This document shows, piece after piece, positions 1 to 7,372 of a DNA stretch of 64,000 nucleotides. This DNA is from Paracoccus marcusii (GTDB lineage: Bacteria; Pseudomonadota; Alphaproteobacteria; Rhodobacterales; Rhodobacteraceae). The DNA is taken from positions 2,554,501 through 2,618,500 of the forward strand of contig NZ_CP117466.1 in the NCBI RefSeq assembly GCF_028621715.1, given 5' to 3'. Position 1 is the first letter of the stretch, and each line of letters starts with the position of its first letter. Below the pieces are notes generated by a model that searched no databases, was not told the origin of the DNA, and saw only the letters and a list, made by a program, of their open reading frames with translations. The position numbers were made by a program, and so were the translations under genes.

Positions 1-29
1 GGCTAAGTCCTTGCGCGAAAGGGGGGGCC

Positions 30-1130
30 ATGGTCCTGACGATGGGTGAGCTGGCGCGGGCTCTGGACGCGCAATGCTGGGGCGACCAGTCGATCCGCGT
101 GACGGGTGCGGCGGAACCCGCGGCGGTCGGTCCGGTCGACGCGGATGGCGGCACGCTGGCCATGGCCATGGCGCCCAAATACGCCGAGGCGTTGAAGCCC
201 GGCAGCATCGCCATCCTTGCCGAAGGGATGGACCCCGAGGCCTATGGCCTGAAGGCCGCCATCTTTGCCCCCCGCCCGCGACTGGTCATGGCCGGTCTGA
301 CGCGGGCTTTCGACCGCGGCCCGGACATCGCGCCGGGCATCCATCCGACTGCGGTCATCGACCCCACGGCCACGATCGGCGACGGCGCGGCCATCGCGCC
401 CTTTGTCGTCATCGGTGCGCATGTGCGGATCGGACAGGGCGCCCGCATCGGGGCGCATGTCAGCATCGGTCGCGGCGCCCGCATCGGCGATCAGGCATTG
501 ATCCATCCGGGCGTGCGGATCGGCCATGACGTGACCGCGGGCGACCGTCTGATCGTGCAGCCGGGCGCGTCCATCGGCGGCGACGGGTTTTCCTTCGTCA
601 CCCCCGAGGAGTCGGGGATCGAGGAGATCCGCCGCACCCTGGGCGCCCGTGCCGCGGTCAACCAGCAGCACTGGACGCGCATCCATTCGCTTGGCGCGGT
701 CGAGCTGGGTCATGACGTCGAGATCGGCGCGAACGCCACCATCGACCGCGGCACGATCCGGTCGACCCGCGTGGGCGACGGCACCAAGATCGACAACCTT
801 GTGATGCTGGGCCACAACGTCGTCGTGGGCCGTGACTGCCTGCTGTGCAGCCAGGTGGGCGTGGCCGGATCGTCGGTGATCGGCGACAGGGTCGTGCTGG
901 CCGGGCAGGTGGGCGTCAACGACAACATCCAGATCGGGGACGACGTCATTGCGGGCGGTGCCGCCAAGATCTTCACCCGCGTGCCGGCAGGCCGGGTGAT
1001 CCTGGGCAACCCCGCGGTCAAGATGGAGACCCAGCTGGAGATCCAGAAGGCCATGCGGCGGCTGCCGCGTTTCGCACAACAGCTGTCCAAGCTTCAGGAA
1101 ACCGTTACACGCCTGTTGGAAAAGGGCTGA
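30..1130 (+). CDS. lpxD: UDP-3-O-acylglucosamine N-acyltransferase LpxD
   Basis: Transfers a 3-hydroxyacyl chain from ACP to the 2-amino group of UDP-3-O-acylglucosamine, the third step of lipid A synthesis, in the cytosol. The 366 residues match LpxD: an N-terminal UDP-GlcNAc-binding domain (about 1-100), then hexapeptide repeats of a left-handed beta helix (about 105-320; many IG-x-GA/IGDD units) and a C-terminal helix with LPRFAQQLSKL. The GHNV motif near residue 252 holds the presumed catalytic His. The ATG at 30 follows an aaagggggg stretch; an in-frame ATG at 42 is a possible alternative. A TAA at 4-6 may end an upstream gene lying outside the window. It is followed 12 bp later by an ACP and then a KAS, not by fabZ-lpxA, which lies 47 kb away, so this may be either the only LpxD or a paralogue. 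Confidence 0.9.
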   Translation: MVLTMGELARALDAQCWGDQSIRVTGAAEPAAVGPVDADGGTLAMAMAPKYAEALKPGSIAILAEGMDPEAYGLKAAIFAPRPRLVMAGLTRAFDRGPDIAPGIHPTAVIDPTATIGDGAAIAPFVVIGAHVRIGQGARIGAHVSIGRGARIGDQALIHPGVRIGHDVTAGDRLIVQPGASIGGDGFSFVTPEESGIEEIRRTLGARAAVNQQHWTRIHSLGAVELGHDVEIGANATIDRGTIRSTRVGDGTKIDNLVMLGHNVVVGRDCLLCSQVGVAGSSVIGDRVVLAGQVGVNDNIQIGDDVIAGGAAKIFTRVPAGRVILGNPAVKMETQLEIQKAMRRLPRFAQQLSKLQETVTRLLEKG

Positions 1131-1142
1131 ACAGGAGGCGAC

Positions 1143-1409
1143 ATGACAGACGACATCACGCAGCGCATTCGGGCCATCATCGCGGAGCAGGCGATGCTGG
1201 AACCCGACCAGATCACCGATGACGCGACCCCCGCCGAACTGGGCATCGACAGTCTGGGCCTGGTCGAATCGATCTTTGCCATCGAGGAAGAGTTCGACAT
1301 CTCGATCCCGTTCAACGCGAACGAGCCCGAGAAGTCCGACTTCGACATCTCGAACATGGGCACGATCATCGCCGCGGTGCATCGGCTGGTCGCGGAAAAG
1401 GCGGAATGA
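1143..1409 (+). CDS. Acyl carrier protein, AcpXL-like
   Basis: A small (88 aa) acidic carrier protein holding acyl chains on a 4'-phosphopantetheine arm. The attachment motif GIDSLGL is clear, with the modified Ser at residue 37, followed by the acidic recognition helix (VESIFAIEEEFDISI). The C-terminal half differs from housekeeping AcpP and resembles carriers dedicated to unusual acyl chains, such as rhizobial AcpXL; that similarity is judged from memory of the family. It starts 12 bp after lpxD with AGGAGG just upstream, and its last codons overlap the next ATG by 4 bp, so the three genes should be translated together. Inference: it carries the acyl chain elongated by the adjacent KAS, possibly for LpxD. 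Confidence 0.85.
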   Translation: MTDDITQRIRAIIAEQAMLEPDQITDDATPAELGIDSLGLVESIFAIEEEFDISIPFNANEPEKSDFDISNMGTIIAAVHRLVAEKAE

Positions 1410-2704
1410 CTGCCCCCGTGGACGAGGCGCTGATCGATGCAGGCCGCGCGGCACCCGCGATCCGGCCTGCGGCCGAGACGACCGGCCGCGGCGGGCTTCG
1501 CCGTGTGGTGATCACCGGCGCCGGCACGATCAACGCGCTTGGCCACGATGTCGCCACCACCCTGGAGGCGTTCCGCGAGGGTCGCTGCGGGATCACGCAG
1601 CTGGATTTTCGCGATGTCGATCGCCTGTCGATCCAGATCGGCGGACAGGTCCACGACTGGACGCCCGAGACCTATTTCAACCGCCAGCAGATCCTGCTCT
1701 ATGACAAGTTCACCCAGTTCACCCTGCTGGCCGCCAAGCAGGCGGTCGAGCAGTCGGGCCTGCATTTTCAGGGCGCGCTTGGCCTGCGGTCGGGGGTCAT
1801 CCTGGGAACGGCCGGCGGTGGCCTGAACACCTGGGACGAGAACTATCGCGCCGTCTATGAGGAGGGGAAGAACCGCGTCCATCCATTCGTGGTGCCCAAG
1901 CTGATGAACAATGCCGCGGCCAGCCATGTCAGCATGGAATTCGGCCTGCGCGGCCCCGCCTTCACCGTCGCCACCGCCTGCGCCAGCAGCAATCACGCAA
2001 TGGGCCTGGCGTTCCAGATGGTGCGGTCGGGCGCGGCCGACGTCATGCTGTCGGGCGGGTCCGATGCGATGCTGTGCTTTGGCGGCGTCAAGGCATGGGA
2101 GGGGCTGCGCGTGATGTCCAAGGACGCGTGCCGCCCCTTCAGCGCCAACCGCAACGGCATGGTCCAGGGCGAAGGCGCGGGCGTCTTCGTCTTCGAGGAT
2201 TTCGAACACGCCCGGGCGCGTGGCGCCGAGATCCTGGCCGAGGTCGTGGGCTTTGCCATGTCGTCGGATGCGCAGGACATCGTCATGCCATCGGCCCAGG
2301 GGGCCGAGCGCGCGATCACCGGGGCGATGGTCGATGCCGGCCTGAACCGCGAGGATATCGGCTATATCAATGCCCACGGAACGGGCACCGCCGCGAATGA
2401 CAAGACGGAATGTGCGGCGGTCGCCCATGCCTTTGGCCATCACGCGGACCGGCTGATGATGTCGTCGACCAAGTCGATGCACGGCCATCTGATCGGCGGC
2501 ACCGGCGCGGTCGAACTGCTGGCCTGCATCATGGCGCTGCGCGACGGGGTGATCGCGCCCACGATCGGCTATCAGGAGGCCGACCCCGAATGTGCGCTGG
2601 ACGTCGTTCCCAACGAGGCCCGTGAGGCACGGGTCGATGCCGTCCTGTCCAATGCCTTCGCCTTTGGCGGACTGAACGCGGTCATCGCCCTGCGCCGCGT
2701 CTGA
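1406..2704 (+). CDS. Beta-ketoacyl-ACP synthase (FabF/KAS II family)
   Basis: Condensing enzyme (432 aa) elongating an acyl-ACP with malonyl-ACP. The thiolase fold is intact: nucleophile Cys192 in TACASSNH, His324 in NAHGTGT, and Lys356/His361 in TKSMHGH, the Cys-His-His triad of decarboxylating KAS enzymes, so it should be catalytic and not a chain-length factor. About 30 poorly structured residues precede the KAS core (LRRVVITGAG), an extension absent from E. coli FabF. The start overlaps the ACP stop by 4 bp (ATGA). The pairing of a divergent ACP with a KAS beside lpxD recalls the acpXL-fabF clusters that build very long lipid A acyl chains in rhizobia. A role in ordinary or polyketide-like synthesis is not excluded. 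Confidence 0.88.
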   Translation: MTAPVDEALIDAGRAAPAIRPAAETTGRGGLRRVVITGAGTINALGHDVATTLEAFREGRCGITQLDFRDVDRLSIQIGGQVHDWTPETYFNRQQILLYDKFTQFTLLAAKQAVEQSGLHFQGALGLRSGVILGTAGGGLNTWDENYRAVYEEGKNRVHPFVVPKLMNNAAASHVSMEFGLRGPAFTVATACASSNHAMGLAFQMVRSGAADVMLSGGSDAMLCFGGVKAWEGLRVMSKDACRPFSANRNGMVQGEGAGVFVFEDFEHARARGAEILAEVVGFAMSSDAQDIVMPSAQGAERAITGAMVDAGLNREDIGYINAHGTGTAANDKTECAAVAHAFGHHADRLMMSSTKSMHGHLIGGTGAVELLACIMALRDGVIAPTIGYQEADPECALDVVPNEAREARVDAVLSNAFAFGGLNAVIALRRV

Positions 2705-2723
2705 TCGTCATGCGGGACACATG

Positions 2724-2755
2724 AAAAAGGCCGCGTCTAGGGGACGCGGCCTTTT
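2724..2755 (+). terminator. Rho-independent terminator of the lpxD-ACP-KAS operon
   Basis: A 9-bp GC stem (ggccgcgtc, 2729-2737, with gacgcggcc, 2743-2751), a 5-nt loop and a T4 tract, flanked by five A residues on the left. It lies 20 bp past the KAS stop and before the convergent IalB gene; the A tract means it may act in both directions. Confidence 0.85.
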
Positions 2756-2779
2756 CCGTTCATGCGATGGCAGGGGCGA

Positions 2780-3580
2780 TCACTCGGCCGGTTCGTCCTC
2801 GGCGGGGGCATCCTCTGCCGGTTCTGCATCGGCGGCCGGGGCGGGCGCGGGTGCGGCGGCATAGGCGGCCAGTTCATCGAACGCGGCGGTGAAGCCGGTC
2901 AGCGACATGCTCAGCTGGACCGGCGAATCCGGGTCTCCACCGAAGGGCAGCAGCTGCACGGCCGCGGTGCTGCCGGCCTTCATGCTTGCCAGTTCCTGAT
3001 TGGTGAAGCCAAGGCGCGCGACGCAGCCGACCGGCGCGCAGAAGCTAAACGGATAGCCGCGCATCTCGCCCGATCCGATCTGGAAGCCAAGGCCGTCGAT
3101 CAGGTCCGTCTCCAGCGGTGCAACCAGGGTGGCGCCGGCGGCGACGTCGCCATTCGATAGCGGAACCATGGTCAGTTCGGCAACCGGGTTGTCGTCGGCA
3201 TCGGTCAGCAGCTTGTACATCTCGCACGGATCCTTGCCCTGATCGGCGCGGATGCAGCGGATGGTCCAATCGCCATGCTCGGACTTGGCGTAATAGCTGC
3301 CAGGTCCGTTCGGATCGCGCGCGGGCTGACCCGCGGGCGCGTTTTCGGCCGCGGGGGCATCGGCGGGCGCGGCTGGCGTCTCTGCATCGGCAGGTGCGGT
3401 GGCCGGCGCGTCTGCGGCAGGGGCATCTGCGGCCGGTGCGCCGGTCGCGGGCGCATCGGCGGCGGGGGCTTCCGCCGCGGGCGTTTCGGGCGTGGCCGGC
3501 GCAGGGGTGTCCTGGGCAAATGCGGGCCCGGTGATCAGGGCGAGGGCGGCGAACAGCGCGTGCGAATGTCTGATGAACAT
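2780..3580 (-). CDS. Invasion-associated locus B (IalB) family protein, exported
   Basis: Periplasmic or surface protein (266 aa) of the IalB family, common in alphaproteobacteria and of unclear biochemical role. The start is the ATG whose complement is at 3578-3580: it is preceded by an AAAGAAAG tract and begins a signal peptide (MFIRHSHALFAALALITGPAFA, cleaved before QDTP). Residues 23-105 are a low-complexity Ala/Pro/Asp/Glu linker with repeated APAADAPA units. The IalB domain (about 110-235) has the typical GDWTIRC near its start and paired cysteines (Cys in WTIRC, DPCEMY, SFCAPVGCVA) expected to form disulfides. A second Ala/Pro/Glu tail ends the protein. The name comes from a Bartonella invasion locus; in this free-living type of genome an envelope role is more likely. 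Confidence 0.85.
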   Translation of the reverse strand: MFIRHSHALFAALALITGPAFAQDTPAPATPETPAAEAPAADAPATGAPAADAPAADAPATAPADAETPAAPADAPAAENAPAGQPARDPNGPGSYYAKSEHGDWTIRCIRADQGKDPCEMYKLLTDADDNPVAELTMVPLSNGDVAAGATLVAPLETDLIDGLGFQIGSGEMRGYPFSFCAPVGCVARLGFTNQELASMKAGSTAAVQLLPFGGDPDSPVQLSMSLTGFTAAFDELAAYAAAPAPAPAADAEPAEDAPAEDEPAE

Positions 3581-3615
3581 CAATCTTTCTTTCTTTTGCT
3601 CAACGCATTGCGGCT

Positions 3616-3644
3616 GATCTAGCACGGCGCCGGGGCCTTGTCAG
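3616..3644 (-). promoter_or_regulatory. Candidate sigma-70 promoter of the ialB gene
   Basis: Reading the minus strand, CTGACA and TAGATC are separated by 17 bp and lie about 35 bp before the ATG of the IalB gene. Only a consensus match by eye. Confidence 0.4.
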
Positions 3645-3723
3645 TCCCCTGCCACGACACGCCCTGTCACCAACCCTTGAGGTCGGGACATCGCACAGGA
3701 TTGCGCATTGAAGAAGTTGCGTG

Positions 3724-3749
3724 GGAACCGAACCGGCCGGACACGCGTC
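3724..3749 (+). promoter_or_regulatory. EcfG-type stress promoter element (GGAAC-N17-CGTC)
   Basis: GGAAC at 3724-3728 and CGTC at 3746-3749 with a 17-bp spacer match the alphaproteobacterial EcfG consensus (GGAAC-N16/17-CGTT) except at the last base. The CGTC lies inside an inverted repeat (gcgtca/tgacgc, 3745-3761). Downstream, an 8-bp hairpin (3766-3773 with 3780-3787) would lie near the 5' end of the RNA. No convincing reading frame follows before the ATPase gene at 4047, so the product would be a long leader or a small RNA. Confidence 0.4.
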
Positions 3750-3898
3750 ATGAATTGACGCGAAAGGCCGTGGCTTCCACCACGGCCCCCGACGCGTTGC
3801 GTTATTCTCCCTGCCGGACTGGCCGGTCATCATTGAGACGCACGCTAATCGCGTTGGCGTGATCCGTCAACGGTCTATGGATTTTCCCCCGATCACAT

Positions 3899-3992
3899 AA
3901 AAAAAAGCCGCGCCCGAGGGCGCGGCAGTCCAACAGGGAGGAAGGTCCGGGTCACGGCTGCGATCCGGACAACTTCACCTTGCCATGAAAGC
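3899..3992 (-). ncRNA. Candidate small RNA with exposed CUUCCUCCC motif
   Basis: On the minus strand a hairpin (GTCCGG/CCGGAC, 3965-3970 with 3945-3950) is followed by an unpaired CTTCCTCCC (3935-3943) and then a very strong terminator: an 8-9 bp stem (3907-3926) followed by eight T residues. No open frame of credible size fits. A possible -35 (TTGAAA, complement at 4006-4011, preceded by CC as in RpoH promoters) lies just upstream. The layout resembles the stress-induced CcsR RNAs of Rhodobacter, which expose a CCUCCUCCC anti-Shine-Dalgarno motif, but there is no DUF1127 gene here. The 5' end is a guess. The remainder of the 3645-4046 gap shows nothing else I can support. Confidence 0.45.
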
Positions 3993-4046
3993 GTTAAAAT
4001 TGTCTTTTCAAGGCGTGCGTTGCGCAATTTGTTGGTGGGGGATGCG

Positions 4047-5597
4047 ATGGGCTCGGTTCTGGACCTGGATGCAGGAACGATCTTCGTGGGCGGCGCCGGC
4101 GCCGGATACGCGACCCCCGAGACGATGCTGCTGAAGCTGGCAAACCGGCACGGGCTGGTCGCGGGTGCGACGGGGACGGGCAAGACCGTCACCCTGCAGA
4201 CCTTGGCGGAAAGCCTGTCGGCTGCGGGCGTTCCGGTGTTCCTGGCGGATGTGAAGGGCGACCTGGCGGGGCTGGCCAAGGCGGGATCGGATCAAGGCAA
4301 GCTGCACGAGCCTTTCCTTGCGAGGGCCGGTCAGATCGGGATCGATCTGACCTATGCATCCTATCCGGTGACATTCTGGGATGTCTGGGGACAGCACGGC
4401 CATCCCGTCCGCACCACGCCGGCCGAGATGGGACCGCTGCTGCTGTCGCGCCTGCTGGACCTGACGGAGGCGCAGGAGGGCGTCATGGCGATCGCCTTCC
4501 GCGTCGCCGACGAGGAGGGGCTGCCGCTTCTGGACCTCAAGGACCTGCAGTCGATGCTTGTCTGGGTCGCACAGAACGCCGCCGACCTGTCGACGCGCTA
4601 TGGCAATGTCAGCACCGCCAGCGTGGGCGCGATCCAGCGCGCGCTGCTGGTGCTGGAGACCGAGGGTGGAGCGAACCTGTTCGGCGAGCCGGCGCTGGCG
4701 CTGACCGACATCATCCGTCAGGACGCGGACGGGCGCGGCGTCATCAGCATCCTGTCGGCAGAGCGCCTGATGAACGCACCCCGGCTGTACGCGACATTCC
4801 TGCTGTGGCTGCTGTCGGAGTTGTTCGAGCAGCTGCCCGAAGTGGGCGATCCGGACAAGCCCCGCGTCGCGTTCTTCTTTGACGAGGCGCATCTGCTGTT
4901 CGACGACGCGCCGAAGGCCCTGATCGAAAAGGTCGAGCGGGTGGCACGATTGATCCGGTCGAAAGGCGTCAGCATCTGGTTCGTCACCCAGAACCCCGCC
5001 GACATTCCCGAAGCGGTGCTTGGCCAATTGGGCAACCGGGTTCAGCACGCGCTGCGGGCGTTCACCGCCAAGGATCAGAAGGCCCTGCGCGATGCGGCGC
5101 AGAACTATCGGACCAACCCCGATTTCGACATCGCCGAGACGATCCAGCAGGTGGGGACGGGCGAGGCCGTGACCTCGTTCTTGCAGCCGAAGGGTGTGCC
5201 GGGCATCGCGCAGCGGACGCTGATCCGGCCGCCGTTCAGTCAGGTCGGCCCGATCACGGATCAGGAGCGCGCGGCGATCCGGGCCACGTCCCCGATGGGG
5301 CCGAAATACGACACCGCCCTGGATCGCGATTCCGCGCACGAGATGCTGGCACGCAAGACACAGGCCGCAGCCCAGGCAGCCAGTGCGAAGACGGATGACG
5401 ATGGGTTGTTCGACATGCCCGCCGGTGCGGGACGGGGGCGACCATATCAGGCGCCGGCACGCGAGAAGGCTGCGCCACGCGGGCGGTCCGACAGCATCGT
5501 GCAGACCTTTGGCAAGAGCCTTGCCCGGCAGTTGGGGACCCGGACCGGGCAGGCGCTGGTCCGGGGCGTTCTGGGTTCCCTGATCAAGAAGCGCTGA
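4047..5597 (+). CDS. HerA-like ATPase, DUF853 (YjgR) family
   Basis: Predicted FtsK/HerA-type P-loop ATPase (516 aa) with the DUF853 helicase-like domain; cellular role unknown, probably DNA translocation. Walker A is GATGTGKT at about residues 40-47 and Walker B is FFFDEAH with Asp279-Glu280. The distal VTQNPADIP and RVQHALRAFT segments are typical of the family. The C-terminal 90 residues are a basic, low-complexity tail ending IKKR. The frame is open from a TTG at 4020, but the ATG at 4047 follows a ggtgggggat sequence and is preferred. It stands alone: no nuclease (NurA-like) neighbour, and the next gene is convergent. Confidence 0.85.
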   Translation: MGSVLDLDAGTIFVGGAGAGYATPETMLLKLANRHGLVAGATGTGKTVTLQTLAESLSAAGVPVFLADVKGDLAGLAKAGSDQGKLHEPFLARAGQIGIDLTYASYPVTFWDVWGQHGHPVRTTPAEMGPLLLSRLLDLTEAQEGVMAIAFRVADEEGLPLLDLKDLQSMLVWVAQNAADLSTRYGNVSTASVGAIQRALLVLETEGGANLFGEPALALTDIIRQDADGRGVISILSAERLMNAPRLYATFLLWLLSELFEQLPEVGDPDKPRVAFFFDEAHLLFDDAPKALIEKVERVARLIRSKGVSIWFVTQNPADIPEAVLGQLGNRVQHALRAFTAKDQKALRDAAQNYRTNPDFDIAETIQQVGTGEAVTSFLQPKGVPGIAQRTLIRPPFSQVGPITDQERAAIRATSPMGPKYDTALDRDSAHEMLARKTQAAAQAASAKTDDDGLFDMPAGAGRGRPYQAPAREKAAPRGRSDSIVQTFGKSLARQLGTRTGQALVRGVLGSLIKKR

Positions 5598-5600
5598 TGG

Positions 5601-5936
5601 TCACAGCGCGATGGCCGTGGCCGGCATCGGCGCGGCGTCGATCGCGGCACGCATCTCTGCCAGGATGGCGATGACCAGCAGGACGTGGCGGCGCAGGTCG
5701 TATTCGGCAGCCTGGGTCACGCGCATGTCGTTCTGGATCTGCTCCTCGGCCCGCAGGCGGGACAGGACGGCACCCGGCGCGGGGCAGCGGTCGCTGCGCA
5801 GCAGGCGGGGCAGGTCGCGATCGCGCTTCCAGGTCTTCTGACCTTCGCGGGCGGCCCGGATCAGCGTTCCGGGACGGCGCAGGCCCTGATTCGTCGGGCG
5901 GGGGCGAAAAACGATCACGTTCGAGACTGCGGTCAT
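5601..5936 (-). CDS. DUF6477 family protein
   Basis: Small basic protein (111 aa) matching a family known, to my knowledge, mainly from Rhodobacteraceae; function unknown. The core is LRRPGTLIRAAREGQKTW followed by CPAPGAVLSRLRAEEQ and a C-terminal helix with YDLRRHVLLVIAILAEM. The ATG at 5934-5936 is chosen because AAGGA lies 8 bp upstream and the family starts near this point; the frame continues upstream without a better signal. It ends 3 bp from the convergent HerA-like gene and is divergent from the DUF6456 gene, with which it shares a 216-bp intergenic region. Confidence 0.7.
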   Translation of the reverse strand: MTAVSNVIVFRPRPTNQGLRRPGTLIRAAREGQKTWKRDRDLPRLLRSDRCPAPGAVLSRLRAEEQIQNDMRVTQAAEYDLRRHVLLVIAILAEMRAAIDAAPMPATAIAL

Positions 5937-6152
5937 GGGGCTGATCCTTTGCGTTTGCCACGGGGTCACCTTCACACAACCTTGAGGTGTGTTGCCAAAA
6001 GCCCTGCCGCAGCGCGCGGTGGAGCAAGGTTTCTTTAGGAATTGTTAGGGAATGTTGCGGCTATGTGCAGAAACACCCTGTTAACCACAGGGAAAGATTT
6101 CAACCCAGGGTAGTCTACTGCCGGGCTGCCCGAGGACGACAAGGGACCTGAC

Positions 6153-7298
6153 ATGACCATATTGACCGGTGATTTCGCAATCCACACGGGCATCGCGGAG
6201 CACCGTGCGCAGGTGCAAGGGCAGACCTGCGCGCAAGACGACCTGAGCGAGGACGCGCGCCTTTACCTGCGCCATGTCGACCAGGGGGTGACGATCCGTG
6301 CCCTGGCGCGCGAGGCCGGTGTTCATGCCTCGACCATCCTCCGCCGTATCCGCCGGTTCGAGGCGCGCCGCGACGATCCGCTGGTGGATGCCGCGCTGGC
6401 CCCGCGGCCCGAGGGGGCCAATGCGCCTGATGAGCGTCAGGCCCTGCGCGTGCTGCGCCGGCTGGCAGAGCCGGGTGCGTGCATGGCATCGGCCCCCGGC
6501 ATGGACAAGGCGATCGTCACGCGCGACGATATCCGCACCGCCGTCCTGGAACGCGCCCTGGCAGAGATGATGGCGCTGAAGGGATGGGTCGTGCAGACGC
6601 GGGGCGGGGGGCGCATCCAGCGCTATGTCATCGCGCCGGCAGGGCGCGAGGCCCTGCGCCAGATGCTGCGGTCGCCCCGCCAGCGCAGCGCCGTGCCGGG
6701 GCCATCGTCGTTTGCGGACGCCCACCCGGTCCACGAGGACGCCCAGCCCGTCCACGGCATGGCCGAGGCCCAGGCGGCCTTTGACCACGGCGACCGTCAC
6801 CGGGTGTGGGAGGATCGCGTCATCGACGATCCCGAGGATGGCCGCCGCCGCCAGACCCGGGTGAACATCGCGGAAAGCCCGCTTCTGGTGCTGGCGCGGC
6901 GGCGTGACCATGATGGGCAGGCGTTCCTGACGCCGGGCATGGTCACGGCGGGCGAACGCCTGCGCGAGGATTTCGAACTGGCGCAGATGGGTCCGCGGGT
7001 AACGCAGAACTGGGATGGCTTCATGACCTCGGGGATCGACGTGTCGCGCGGTGGCGGTGGTTATCGCGGCGGATCGGAATCGGCCCGCGACCGGGTGGCC
7101 GTCGCGCTGCGCGACCTGGGGCCGGGCATGGGCGACATCGTGCTACGGGTGTGCTGCTTTTTGGAGGGGATCGAGATGACGGAGCGGCGTCTTGGCTGGT
7201 CCGCACGGTCTGGAAAGATCGTCCTGCGTCTGGCCCTGATGCGGCTGGAGCGGCACTATGAGGAAACCTACGGCAAGGGATCGCGGCTGATCGGCTGA
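6153..7298 (+). CDS. Helix-turn-helix protein with C-terminal DUF6456 domain
   Basis: Putative DNA-binding regulator (381 aa). An N-terminal HTH (about 35-75, VTIRALAREAGVHASTILRRIRRFE) resembles Sigma70-region-4/Hin-type motifs. A middle winged-helix-like segment (about 95-175) carries a possible basic wing (RGGGRIQRYVI). The C-terminal DUF6456 domain (about 255-375) contains ESPLLVLARRRD, RLREDFELAQ and a conserved Cys-Cys within VLRVCCFLEGIEMTERRLGW. Target genes are unknown. The 216-bp region shared with the divergent DUF6477 gene holds an imperfect palindrome (ccctg/caggg, 6076-6092) around a TTAACCAC box that could be an operator. Confidence 0.75.
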   Translation: MTILTGDFAIHTGIAEHRAQVQGQTCAQDDLSEDARLYLRHVDQGVTIRALAREAGVHASTILRRIRRFEARRDDPLVDAALAPRPEGANAPDERQALRVLRRLAEPGACMASAPGMDKAIVTRDDIRTAVLERALAEMMALKGWVVQTRGGGRIQRYVIAPAGREALRQMLRSPRQRSAVPGPSSFADAHPVHEDAQPVHGMAEAQAAFDHGDRHRVWEDRVIDDPEDGRRRQTRVNIAESPLLVLARRRDHDGQAFLTPGMVTAGERLREDFELAQMGPRVTQNWDGFMTSGIDVSRGGGGYRGGSESARDRVAVALRDLGPGMGDIVLRVCCFLEGIEMTERRLGWSARSGKIVLRLALMRLERHYEETYGKGSRLIG

Positions 7299-7372
7299 AG
7301 GTCATTGCCGCAGACGGGGGCTGGTCGATAAGATGGTGGGCGTTGACCGCGCGTCGTTGATCAGGCCCCCTT

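Noticed and set aside
6076..6092. CtrA binding site (TTAACCAC)
   Set aside because: Only one half-site; the second TTAA at the proper distance is missing. Kept only as a palindrome note.
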